Positions 1 through 9,393 of a DNA stretch of 64,000 bases are shown here, piece by piece. Both the position numbers and the translations under genes were made by a program. Every line of letters begins with the position of its first letter. Position 1 is the stretch's first letter. The DNA lies in contig CM055094.1 of assembly GCA_029204225.1 (NCBI GenBank), positions 21,507,584 to 21,571,583 of the forward strand, read 5' to 3'. Below the pieces are notes generated by a model. That model did no database searches. It was not told the origin of the DNA and saw nothing but the letters and a program-made list of their open reading frames with translations. Source of the DNA: Diphasiastrum complanatum. Its lineage: Eukaryota > Streptophyta > Lycopodiopsida > Lycopodiales > Lycopodiaceae.

Positions 1-291
1 GTAGCCTATTATAAGCAAATTGTGCTGCACTTTTATGTTATCTTAGCACATTTGAATGTAGCTTGTGATATTATTGGTTCGATATTCTAGTAGCTTTTTT
101 GCGCCATTTAAGGTAAGAGAAAGAGAGCACAATCTTTAAAGCTTTCTTCTTGTACAACCAAATTACCTTCCAATTTTTTCAAGCCTATTTGCGGTAAAGT
201 GTCTCACATCTCTATGGAACATATGCACAAAAGTGAATCACTTTCTGCCACGTGATGATAGTGATACATTGTGCACTAGGGAATCACATTG

Positions 292-464
292 TTGATAAGT
301 TGGATTCACATTTACATCATGAAGCAAATAATCTTGTAAGTTTCGTGTTCAAGTGGATCGGAAGCTCGCTCTAATTGATGTTGAGATTAATATATCATGC
401 TATCTCTAGCCTAATAGCCACACACTAGATGTTTGGATCCAGAAAATATTCACACAAAGGGACA
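292..464 (+). repeat. 170-bp dispersed repeat, copy 1
   Basis: This is one of eight copies in the window. It runs from GATAAGTTGGATTCAC to ATTCACACAAAGGGACA. Here it is followed by short CACGTAG motifs and a copia leader. Other copies are at 3908-4082, 18861-19033, 32903-33072, 39218-39391, 44711-44884, 49416-49590 and 54767-54939. Confidence 0.85.
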
Positions 465-779
465 TAGGTCTACCACGTAGGTCTGCCACGTAGTTTTCAA
501 TCAATCAAAAGGAAGGTAGATCCTTATATTTGGTACTATAATAGTTAGTTCTTAGACTTATTGAGATCTTAGAAATTAAATTTTAGGGTCAGCCCAAAGT
601 TTTTGACAAGTGCTCATCAAGTGAATGCAATTCTAGTCAAGATTGTGTTCAATTTTGCTTGATTTGTGATATAGTTTGGATTGATTATTGCATGATGATT
701 CAACTGATCTTGTAGGAATGATTTGAAGAGGCATATTTATGTGCATATGATTCCTTTGGTTCAGGTTAGGTGAATCCTA

Positions 780-1775
780 TATCCTTGTGAAGTCGAGATC
801 AAGGAGGAGGCAGTCGAGATCAATGAATGCATATCTTTTGGATTCACATGATAGATTGAATGCTTCTAATTATTCAATTTGGAAGCTAAGAATGGAATCA
901 ATCCTTATTTTAGAAGATCTAATGGATATAGGGAGTGGCGAAGAGGATGAGCCTATTCACCCTCAAGAAGCTACAAAATACAAAAGGAGGTGCAAGGTTG
1001 CTCTCCATTGTATAAAATGAATGTAGCTCATGAGCTTCTTAAGGAGGTAGGTTCTTGCATCTTGGCTCAAGAATCATGGGAAACTCTTCAAAAGATCTCC
1101 AAGGATTCCTCATGGTCGAGGAGAGTAGGAGAACTCACATCAAATCAAGATGGAGAAGCTCTCCCTCAATGATGGAGATGACAAGGCTCTTTTCATCAAG
1201 ATTAAGAGAAAATCCAAAGGCAAAGGTGTTGCATTCAAGAAGAACCAAGTCAAAGCTCGAGCAAGCCAAAGAAGGATAAGTCGAAGATCAAATGCTACTT
1301 TTGTGGCAAGACGGGGCACTATGCCTCGGAGTGCTTCAAGAGGAAGCAAACTCAAAGTCAAGAAAACCTTGGTCAAGAGGAAGAGGAGAGCTCTCATGAA
1401 GATTTCCTCATGATGTCAAGTTTCTCATCTTCAAGCATAAGAGGTGAAGACCCTTGGTGGATAGATAGTGGGGCTAGCTCCCACATGACAAGTAAGAGGG
1501 AGTATTTTTCAACCTTATCTACCTATGAAGGACCTATCACGTAAATTTTTATAGCAAATAATTATGCTTATAAGATAGAAGGAATAGGATCCATACCTTT
1601 ATGCTTGGGACCTTCAAGGAAGATCAAGATTGATGGAGTGCTTTACATTTTCAGTATCACTAAGAACTTGCTTAGTATAGGGCAATTGCCTGACAATGGT
1701 TTGATTGTGGAGTTCGCCACAAATACATGTAACATCAAGAAGGATGGCAAGATCATTGCTAAAGGGGTGATGATC
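780..1775 (+). mobile_element. Ty1/copia fossil: gag, zinc knuckle, protease region
   Basis: Copia-type parts lie in the expected order. A gag amino end (LNASNYSIWKLRMESIL) is at 787-1020. A CCHC zinc knuckle (CYFCGKTGHYASEC) is near 1290-1355. An aspartic-protease region with WWIDSGASSHM is near 1455-1490, followed by the segment IDGVLYIFSITKNLL near 1630. The element is broken, with several interruptions, and lacks integrase, RT, RNase H and LTRs. The better preserved copy is at 45190-46410. It is old relative to the block duplication because it was copied together with the block. Confidence 0.85.
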
Positions 1776-1960
1776 TCCACACAACCCGGCCTCACTCTTC
1801 AAAAGGTGATCGATCATCTTCTTCAGGAAGAAATGTGAAGAAAGACCAACGGCCTGTCCATCAAAGACAAATCCATAGTCCTGTACACCAAGAAGAAAGA
1901 CTATTCCAAGGGCAAGAATCAAGTGCAGCAGCGACAGCAGAAGCCTCAACTTTGCTGCAA
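1776..1960 (+). mobile_element. Short second copia-like gag fragment
   Basis: At about 1768 the sequence switches to a stretch that reads like the middle of another copia gag (TLQKVIDHLLQEEM, then a lysine- and glutamine-rich part). The same junction recurs at about 46405, so it predates duplication of block A. It is a broken fragment of about 190 bases, and its assignment rests on gag-like character only. Confidence 0.5.
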
Positions 1961-1961
1961 A

Positions 1962-3330
1962 GTGACATCTATCAGAAGATAGCCTAATAACGTGGAGGTT
2001 TGCTTGTTCTTGATATAGTCATGGAGGCAATTGGAAGCAAACTGGGCCCAGTCATAAAGGTTCTCATTGTGTAGTCTAGAATCAGCCATCATGTGGAATA
2101 GTTTCATGGGGATACGCGTGATCTTGGACCTATAGCGCTGTGTATATTTCGCTAGATAGGCACATGGAGCAGCTAAGGGCTTATCATTTATGACCTCAAT
2201 ACGGTAACCATCTTTTTTTCCCATTTGTCCGCTGAGGGGTCTATGTATTTGAAGTATGCTATGGATTCAATTTTTTTGAGGTTCCTACTAACTGTGTTTG
2301 GTCCCCTAGAAAAGCCAAATGTATTGAGGTCAGCTCCAGAAATAGGGACAACATAAACAAAATTTTGGTTAGGAGGTAACATGAACTGGAAAATCTGTGG
2401 GTGTGGTTATAAGCAATATGCAATCGAAATGGGCTCTGATAGCCACTGATAAAAAGAGGAAGTTGGAACTGTATGTGGCTCAGGAACTAGTGTGCCTCCT
2501 GGTACCAAGTGTTCATCTCATAGATATCGAGGCTTTCCATGGTGACGTCAATTTTGTCTAGAGTTGGGTCATCAGAACTAGAAGATGTTGTGTCAGACAT
2601 GTTCTGGACTCGGCTGAGGACTCTGTTGAAGGTTCGGCTCTAGTAACAGACAAGTGGAGTCTCGGCTCGGTCGACTGTGGAGGGCTTCGGATCGGTCGAC
2701 TTTTGATGGACTCATCTCCGTCAACTTGTATGGAGGGTATGGACGCTCAGCTCGGTCCATAGTAAATGCAGAGTATGGGGGCTTGGCTCTATGAGCAGTG
2801 TATGTAAAGTATTGCTCGACAATGTATGGAGACTAGAAATTTGTGGAAAAATTTGGAGCAATGTCGTTCTGATAGGATGTGGAAACGATGATGTTTCTTC
2901 ATAGTAACGTACTAGTAGCGAGCTTTCAACCCAAATCAATGTTGAATGTGCGGTTTTGACAAGCTCAAGGAGCACTACCCCTCAGCATTTGGCTCGTGCT
3001 AGATGTGACGATTTTTGTGTAATGTAGCAGATCTCGACAGTTTAGGGTTTTTGAAAATGGATGATGATGGCGCTCCGGATTCGTGGTGGATGTATGTAGA
3101 TGGTGTCCAAGGATGCGAAGGAGTAATCAAGCATTGTCGTAGCGAATGATAGATCGCCACTAAAAGATGGAGAATCGATCCTTTGAAGTTATAGCTTGTC
3201 AAGGCTTCTGAATTTCATTTCCATGTCTGAAGAAGGAAGTGCCAGCATCAAATCTTCTCCCATCAGAGTTTGTTTTCATTTCCTAAAAACCATGCATGGC
3301 AGCATGGCAGTAAAGCGTGATATTGTGATT
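1962..3330 (-). pseudogene. Family U, interrupted copy (unknown amplified family)
   Basis: I do not recognise this family. On the minus strand, in 5' to 3' order, the copy has a segment rich in TLHSLWTEL-like 12-residue repeats (about 2860-2700), a serine/aspartate-rich segment with DPTLD and SMESLDI-like text (about 2640-2520), a segment beginning MLPPNQNFVYVVPISGAD (2382-2188) and a segment with KDGYRIEVINDKPLAAPCAY (2224-1946). The same order is seen at 20340-21720 and 59052-60480. The copy is interrupted. It could be a host gene fragment or part of an unrecognised mobile element. A telo-box-like CCCTAA motif sits near its 5' end, at about 3045. Confidence 0.55.
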
Positions 3331-3349
3331 TTTTGTAATGTTCCCATGT

Positions 3350-3900
3350 ATGTGATGATTTTTGTTGTTTAATTATATCGATGTTGATTGAAACTATGAT
3401 AGCTTCGTGGTTGTCCTTCGTAATATAAAAAGTTTTTTTTCACCTTATCTTTGGGCAAGTTCACAAATAGCAAGGTAACAAATTGGGACTTGGCAAGAAC
3501 TCACTCCAAATGACTTTTTGAGCTTCACTAACTTATTCTCATGAATCTATCATTGTGTCTAACTTGCCTTATACCAGTTTTATAAGTATTTGCTTGATCC
3601 TTTACTCTTAAATGCACCATAATGCTACTCCGTTACTGGCCATAACTTCTTCACCGTAGCTCAGAACTGGGTCATGTTGGGTGTCGATGAAAAAGCTCTC
3701 GTCAAGGGCTTTTTAATGGCACACTAATCGTCTCTATCCGAGTTGCCGTTCAAAAGTTACACTGTTTTTTCGATGAGTTGCATACTATACTACAAATAAA
3801 ATGGCTTATTTACGGGCTGCCCCGACGCAAAATTACAGTTCTTTTAAAAAGAAAAGAAAATCAATTTGAAGGAGCTCAAATTTGAAGTGTGCTCAAATTT
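3350..3900. repeat. Gene-free repeated spacer
   Basis: No gene is supported here. The stretch recurs at 48770-49410 in the same orientation and inverted at 33100-33720. Its first 300 bases recur at 38510-38800 and, inverted, at 19440-19740. The part present in only some copies contains a short inverted motif around GTAACTTTTGAACG. Confidence 0.75.
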
Positions 3901-3907
3901 TTTGTAA

Positions 3908-4082
3908 TGTTTGATAAGTTCGATTCACATTTACATCATGAAGCAAATAGTCTTGTAAGTTTTCTGTTCAAGTGGATCGGAAGCTCGCTCCAATGGATGT
4001 TGAGATTAGTATATCATGCTATCTCTAGCCTAACAGCCACACACTAGATGTTTGGATCCAGAAAATATTCACACAAAGGGAT
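3908..4082 (+). repeat. 170-bp dispersed repeat, copy 2
   Basis: Here the repeat precedes the upstream region of the 517-codon gene instead of a copia leader, so the same unit borders two unrelated modules. Confidence 0.85.
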
Positions 4083-4084
4083 AT

Positions 4085-4588
<504 letters not shown>

Positions 4589-4595
4589 ATAATCG

Positions 4596-6149
4596 ATGTT
4601 CTCTGTCCTTCTGATTTCGCCTCTTATTTTCGTCATTTACAGAAGGCTGAAGAGTCTCAGAAAAGGATTGTTGATCCAACATCGGCTTAGGAAGATGGAG
4701 CAGGACCTAGAAATGAACATAGTTTTGGTGGCTGAGAAAATCCGTTTGGCCAAAATATCAGAAACTACGAAATCTATATGCGGAAGAGATTTGGAGGCAC
4801 ATGATATCAGTAATTCGATTCTGGTAGGACGCAAAGACGCGGACAAGTCAGTTCCAACGACGGCATCTAATTTGATCGGGAGCTCTTCTCAGCCAGAATT
4901 AATGGCGTCTACCGGTTGGAGAGCTCCAGTCCTCAAAGATACGCACATGAATGAAAGGCTTGAGCAAGCACCAAAGCAAGTCCAGAATGATCCTTCTTTC
5001 GACCCAAGATTTCGTAGAAGACGAGCATGGAGATCGGAAGACAACATATCAGCATATCCTTGCAACTTTGCGATAATAGATGGCTCGTTCTCTTCTCAGA
5101 AGGAATGTCATACATCAATCAATAATTTCTGGGAACTGATTTCCGATTCTCGCGATCCTACAATCCAGCTACAACACAAGTTCTGCCAGTTTCTGATGAC
5201 TGTCATGGGCCAAAGGTTTGAGCAAGATCCACAATTTTCCATCAATCCCAACAAAGCGGTCCTTCACATGGAGGATACTAGGATCTATTTACGGATTCAA
5301 TACTTTCCTGCAGACTCCGTACATATCTTCGAAGAGATGTGCACTTCAGGATTTATCATCAATGCTGATGAGGGTTACATGTACACCCAGAGATCAAAAG
5401 CATTTACTGGTCGAAGACAAATACTGACTCGAAACTGCTTCAACTGGCTACGTGAGCAAAATCATAAGCATGACAGTAAGTCGACTCTGATAGGACGAAA
5501 AGACGAGGACAAGTCAGTTTCAACGACGGCATCTAATTCGATCGGGAGCTCTTCTCAGCCAGATTTAATTGCGTCGACCGGTTGGAGAGCTCCATTCCTC
5601 AAAGATACGTACGTCTATGAAATGCTTTCACCAAAGCAAATTCAGAATGATCCTTCTTTCGACCCAAGTTTTCGTAGAAGACGAGCGCTAGCATGGAGAT
5701 CGGAAGACAACATATCAGCATATCCTTGCAACTTTGCGATAATAGATGGCTCGTTCTCTTCTCAGAAGGAATGTCATACATCCATCAAGAATTTTTGTAA
5801 ATTAACTTCCGATTCTGACGATCCTACAATCAAGCTACAACACAAGTTCTGCCAATTTCTGATGACTGTCATGGGCCGAAGGTTTGAGCAGGATCCACAA
5901 TTTTTCATCAATCCCAACAAATCGACGCTTCACATGGAGGATATCAGGATCTATTTACGGATACAATACTTTCCTGCAGACTCCATACAAATCTTCGAAG
6001 AGATGTGCACTTCAGGCTTTATCATCAATGCTGATAAGGCTTACACCCAGAGATCAAAAGCATTTGCTGGTCGAAGACAAATGCTGACTCGAACCTGCTC
6101 CAAGTGGCTGCGCGAGCAATATCATAAGCATGATGCCCACTATTCCTGA
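4596..6149 (+). CDS. Unknown protein with tandemly duplicated ~215-residue domain and N-terminal membrane anchor
   Basis: This open frame of 517 codons is the only intact member of a family with three copies here. Residues 1-15 (MFSVLLISPLIFVIY) followed by RRLKSLRK look like a signal anchor with a positive inside flank. Residues 20-75 are charged and probably helical. Then come two copies of one domain, about residues 78-293 and 298-512. Each has GSSSQP, STGWRAP.LKDT, NDPSFDP.FRRRRA, SEDNISAYPCNFAIIDGSF, QHKFCQFLMTVMG, IYLRIQYFPADS, IFEEMCTSGFIINAD and GRRQ.LTR. I recognise no known family or catalytic motif. The conserved cysteines (in YPC, HKFC, EMC and ..C..WLRE) could be structural. The start is chosen because it gives the membrane segment and is shared by all copies; an upstream ATG at 4454 is out of frame here. 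Expression is not shown by the sequence. Confidence 0.6.
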   Translation: MFSVLLISPLIFVIYRRLKSLRKGLLIQHRLRKMEQDLEMNIVLVAEKIRLAKISETTKSICGRDLEAHDISNSILVGRKDADKSVPTTASNLIGSSSQPELMASTGWRAPVLKDTHMNERLEQAPKQVQNDPSFDPRFRRRRAWRSEDNISAYPCNFAIIDGSFSSQKECHTSINNFWELISDSRDPTIQLQHKFCQFLMTVMGQRFEQDPQFSINPNKAVLHMEDTRIYLRIQYFPADSVHIFEEMCTSGFIINADEGYMYTQRSKAFTGRRQILTRNCFNWLREQNHKHDSKSTLIGRKDEDKSVSTTASNSIGSSSQPDLIASTGWRAPFLKDTYVYEMLSPKQIQNDPSFDPSFRRRRALAWRSEDNISAYPCNFAIIDGSFSSQKECHTSIKNFCKLTSDSDDPTIKLQHKFCQFLMTVMGRRFEQDPQFFINPNKSTLHMEDIRIYLRIQYFPADSIQIFEEMCTSGFIINADKAYTQRSKAFAGRRQMLTRTCSKWLREQYHKHDAHYS

Positions 6150-6490
6150 ACAAATGTTATGAAGAAAATCCTTTAGACGCAATTTTTTGAATTGAGTACA
6201 TTGAAAACATCAACATTTGTTGATTGGAGCTTTTAAGATTGACCATTATAGTCATCTAGGGCCAATGTATATGGCACTCAACTGCTAATCTATCTCTCCA
6301 CTGCTTTTGAAATGTCCACTTTAGTTCATAATCTATGATCTAGATATACCTTCTTGTCGTTGTGTATATATATATGTTCTCATCATTGATATTTGATTTA
6401 ATGTATTAAATGAACATTGAATGCTCATTAAATCAAAATCAACAATAATTAGGTTACACATATTCTGTTCAAAAAATATTTAGACACACA
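6150..6490. other. 3' flank of the 517-codon gene, no gene seen
   Basis: This AT-rich spacer has a short TATATATATATG stretch near 6365 and an imperfect inverted repeat around ATTTAATGTATTAAAT near 6395-6430. It is kept in both other copies (30430-30760 inverted, 51610-51955). A polyadenylation region is plausible but not demonstrated. Confidence 0.5.
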
Positions 6491-6703
6491 ATGAAAATAT
6501 CATATCGACAAGAGGGAACATATCACGGCAAAAGGACTAGACAGAAATTGTTTGTTAGTGATCATCCATCCAAAGTAGGCGCACCACTTCCAAATTCTAA
6601 TGTTACTCCAAGCCTTTTTGTGAGACTACTAATATTTTTGGAAAACACATGTTCTTCATATTCCAAGCATGCTCAGCATACCTCCAAGCACATAGCAAAG
6701 TAA
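6491..6703 (+). CDS. Conserved 70-residue hypothetical protein, copy 1
   Basis: The frame starts MKISYRQEGTYHGKRTRQK and ends with a histidine- and serine-rich tail (SKHAQHTSKHIAK). It has no recognised domain. The middle part (PSLFVRLLIFLEN) is hydrophobic but short. Three copies in the window (also 30211-30423 minus and 51958-52170 plus) stay open and differ by one residue. Other base differences seen are synonymous (for example GGC/GGT and GTG/GTA), which is suggestive but too few to prove selection. It could be a small gene, a last exon, or chance conservation by recent duplication. Confidence 0.35.
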   Translation: MKISYRQEGTYHGKRTRQKLFVSDHPSKVGAPLPNSNVTPSLFVRLLIFLENTCSSYSKHAQHTSKHIAK

Positions 6704-6709
6704 ACCGTA

Positions 6710-7450
6710 CATCTTCTTTCCTTGCCCTACTTGTTGGTCTTCATCTCGTATGGTAAGTACTCGACCCTTGATTGTTCCTTTGAATAAGACCTTTTTGCTA
6801 TAGTTTCAAGAGAGAAGCTTCCTGGGAAAGGGTCAACTTGGGAGTAGCTTAATATATTGATGTCATTTCAAATCATGATAGCTTCATGGTTGTCACTCAA
6901 AATAATAGTAAACTGTTTGGTAACTTGGGGTAGCTTGATATGTAGATAGGCAATTTAACAACAAATCACCTCTAGATGGCTTCACAAGCTTGTCTAACTC
7001 ATTCTTATAATTACTGCCATTGTGTCTAACTTGCCAAATGCTAGGTGTAAAAGTATTTGACAAATGCATAACTCTTTACTCTCCAAGACTTAAGACTTAC
7101 CAAGTGTTGTTTGTAGCTCATACTAGATGCTTTAAGAAGTTATATTAAGAATTGGGGGGGGGTTTATCGCAAAGAATCCGATCTTGCCAAATACTAGGTG
7201 TAAAAGTGTTTGACATATTCCTAACTCTTTACTCTCCAAGTGTTGTTTTTAGCTCATAGTACATGCTTTGAGAATAATGTTACTGGTTATATTAATTCGG
7301 GGGGATTGCAAAGAATCGAACTTGAGTGTACAAGCCCAACTCAAGTGCAGACACCAACTCACCACACATGGGAAGATCATTAAATTTGAATTTGAAGAAA
7401 AATCATTGAAATGTTTGTAGATCAATGTTTAACAAAATCATATATATTAT
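6710..7450. repeat. Repeated spacer with G run and a family V tail fragment
   Basis: The stretch contains two imperfect copies of a unit including GTGTCTAACTTGCCAAAT and ACTCTTTACTCTCCAAG (about 6990-7110 and 7170-7260), and a nine-base G run at 7154-7162. A relic of the family V carboxyl end (text like LSVQAQ and HGKI.KFEFEEKS) lies at about 7320-7420. It recurs at 52190-52830 and inverted at 29440-30190. No complete gene is seen. Confidence 0.7.
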
Positions 7451-7752
7451 AATCTTCACACGTGTGGAATCAAGATCTAGAAGAAAATCAACATTCTACA
7501 CAGAAAACCAAGATAGAGAACCAATAATATCACAAGCTACATTCAAATGTGCTAAGTTAACACAAAAGTGCAGCACAATTTGCTTATAATAGGCTACTTG
7601 CAAATGATCATAATCATGGTGAGCTGCAAACTCGATCTTTGCGATTACAAATTAGCCTACACTTGGTATAAATAGCATCATTTTCACCAAAAAGAAACTT
7701 TCAGAGGAAGTTGATTTGTAGAAACACTAGAATTTCAACCTCATAAAACTGT

Positions 7753-7935
7753 TTAAGAATCTAGGTCCTTAATTTTGTCATTTGGTGTAGCTATGTATGT
7801 AAGCAAATCTTGCAGAACATTACAAAAAGTCACAATATCATGCTTTACTGCCATGCTGCCATGCATGCATTTTAGGAAATGCAAACAAACTCTGATGGGA
7901 GAAGATTTGATGCTGGCACTTCCTTCTTCAGGCAT
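7753..7935 (-). CDS. Conserved 60-residue frame (family Y), divergent to family U
   Basis: The frame starts MPEEGSASIKSSPIRVC and ends IATPNDKIKDLDS. It has no recognised domain. Open copies are at 20150-20332 (minus) and 44083-44265 (plus); partial ones are near 3222-3345 and 48640-48765. It always reads away from a family U copy, about 25-90 bases from its upstream frame. It could be a small gene, an exon, or a non-coding leader that happens to stay open. Confidence 0.25.
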   Translation of the reverse strand: MPEEGSASIKSSPIRVCLHFLKCMHGSMAVKHDIVTFCNVLQDLLTYIATPNDKIKDLDS

Positions 7936-7955
7936 GGAAATGGAATTCAGAAGCT

Positions 7956-8555
7956 TTGAAAAGCTATAGCTTCAAAGGATTGATTTTCCATCTTTTAGTG
8001 GCGATCTATCATTTGCTACGACCATGCTTGATTACTCCTTCGCATCCTTGGACACCACCTACATACATCCACCATGGATCCAGAGCGCCATCATCATCCA
8101 TTTTCAAAAACCCTAAGCTGCCATTACATGCTACATTACACAAAAATCGTCACATCTAGCACGAGCCAAATGCTGAGGGGTAGTGCTACTGGAGCTTGTC
8201 AAAAGCACACATTCAACACCGATTTGGGTTGAAAGCTCTCTACTAGTACATTATCGCGAAGAAACATCATCGTTTCCACATCCTATCAGAGCGACATTGC
8301 TCCAAATTTTTCCACAAATTTATAGTCTCCATACACTGCCGAGCAATACTCTACATACACTGCTCATAGAGCCGAGCCCCCATACTCTGCAATCACCGTG
8401 GACCGAGCCAAGCATCCATACTATGCATTCACTGTGGAGCAAGCGGAGCGTCCATAGTTTGCATACAAAGTTGACTGAGCCAAGTCCATCAAAAGTCGAC
8501 CGATCTGAAGCCCTCCACAGTCGATCGAGCCAAAACTCCACTTGTAAATAGATTT
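7956..8555 (+). pseudogene. Family U, 5' half only
   Basis: Two overlapping candidate starts exist: a frame from 7956 (MKSYSFKGLIFHLLVAIYH) and one from 8074 (MDPERHHHPFSK). The longest frame, 8183-8551, starts MLLELVKSTHSTPIWVESSL and runs through the 12-residue repeat. A telo-box (AAACCCTAA) lies at about 8106. At about 8555 the sequence passes abruptly into a Ty3/gypsy fragment, so the 3' half of U is missing. The junction is shared with 43450-43465, so it is older than the block duplication. Confidence 0.45.
8354..8490 (+). repeat. 36-bp minisatellite coding a 12-residue repeat
   Basis: Units start at 8381, 8417 and 8453 (consensus around CATACTCTGCATTCACTGTG GACCGAGCC), exactly 36 bases apart, with a shorter degenerate unit before them. 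In frame they give peptides like VHTLHSLWTELS. Related arrays are at 20770-20880, 27300-27440, 43560-43650, 48130-48210 and 60250-60350, with two to three full units each. Confidence 0.8.
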
Positions 8556-8561
8556 TAAAAA

Positions 8562-8860
8562 CCATACTATGGTATTTAAAGATAAGTTTGACCAGATAGT
8601 CTCTATTTATGGGGAGACTAATGTACTCCCATCATCGATGGTTTGCTCGGCGGAAGTTATGGAAAAACTACATGATTCTAAGTATGAGCTTTTTCATCTT
8701 GTTTTGAAATCTCGTATGCATTGTGATGTGAATGATGATGTGAATGTGTTAACATGCTTTAACACCAAAAATTAGCATCAAGAACAGCTTTTAATGCAAT
8801 ATTTAAAACAAGAGTTCAATGATGTTTTTCCTAAATAGGTAAGATTTTATGAGGTACATA
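8562..8860 (+). mobile_element. Ty3/gypsy protease-region fossil fragment
   Basis: The fragment carries the end of a gypsy protease and linker region (text IVSIYGETNVLPSSMVC, SAEVMEKLHDSKYEL). It matches the longer fossils at 24935-25970 and 61395-62420, and its layout resembles the corresponding part of the chromovirus in this window ([17 protein letters not shown]). It is a broken fragment with no LTRs. Confidence 0.65.
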
Positions 8861-9025
8861 CTTCTAATTATATTTCAGTCCATTTTAAGCACATAATCAA
8901 ATTTTTCCAAAATGAAATCTTTGAAATGTTTCAGAAAAGAGCAAGTACATAAAGATAGTTTTTCAATTTCAAAATTGCAGAAAACATCAAACAGAAAGTA
9001 CCATTCACTTTTGATGTTAGGTAAG

Positions 9026-9382
9026 TGTAATAGTTCCTAACACCATAGTAGGGCAAACACTAACTAATCCACCCAACCTTGCCTACTCCCTGATATAGAG
9101 TAAGCCCCTCCTAGCCCAGTGTGAGGACTGGTAGCATGCTACTGCCAAGTGTCGGCCACGTGGCACTGACGTGGCCGACTGCACGTCGGGACCCAACTGG
9201 GGGCCCTATCCTGCTGACAGGGTCCCTAGGCTGTGTTAGGCCCGCATGGCTATGGACTGTGCTGGGGCACACTATTCACACTGTCTGGCCCTGTTGGTCA
9301 TGTACGCTGGACATGACCCTGACTGTGGTATCTGACCTATCTGTGTTCTCTAGGGTTCGGCATTGGTTACGAGCTCGTAACA
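9026..9382 (-). repeat. Chromovirus LTR (3' LTR in element orientation)
   Basis: On the plus strand the LTR begins TGTAATAGTTCC and ends GCTCGTAACA, a TG...CA terminus in either reading. It contains an ACGTGGC-rich palindromic part (GGCCACGTGGCACTGACGTG near 9151-9171). It differs from the partner LTR mostly by C/T changes. Confidence 0.95.
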
Positions 9383-9393
9383 CTCCCTCCCCC
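9383..9393 (-). promoter_or_regulatory. Polypurine tract of the chromovirus
   Basis: In element orientation the sequence GGGGGAGGGAG abuts the 3' LTR directly and follows the stop of the long frame without a gap. It would prime plus-strand DNA synthesis. Confidence 0.85.

Noticed and set aside
292-464. The 170-bp repeat as a SINE or tRNA
   Set aside because: I see no A/B box pair, no cloverleaf and no poly-A tail.
9021-9025. GTAAG as a splice donor instead of a target duplication
   Set aside because: The same five bases occur on both sides of the element and once in three related sites without it, which is decisive for a target-site duplication.
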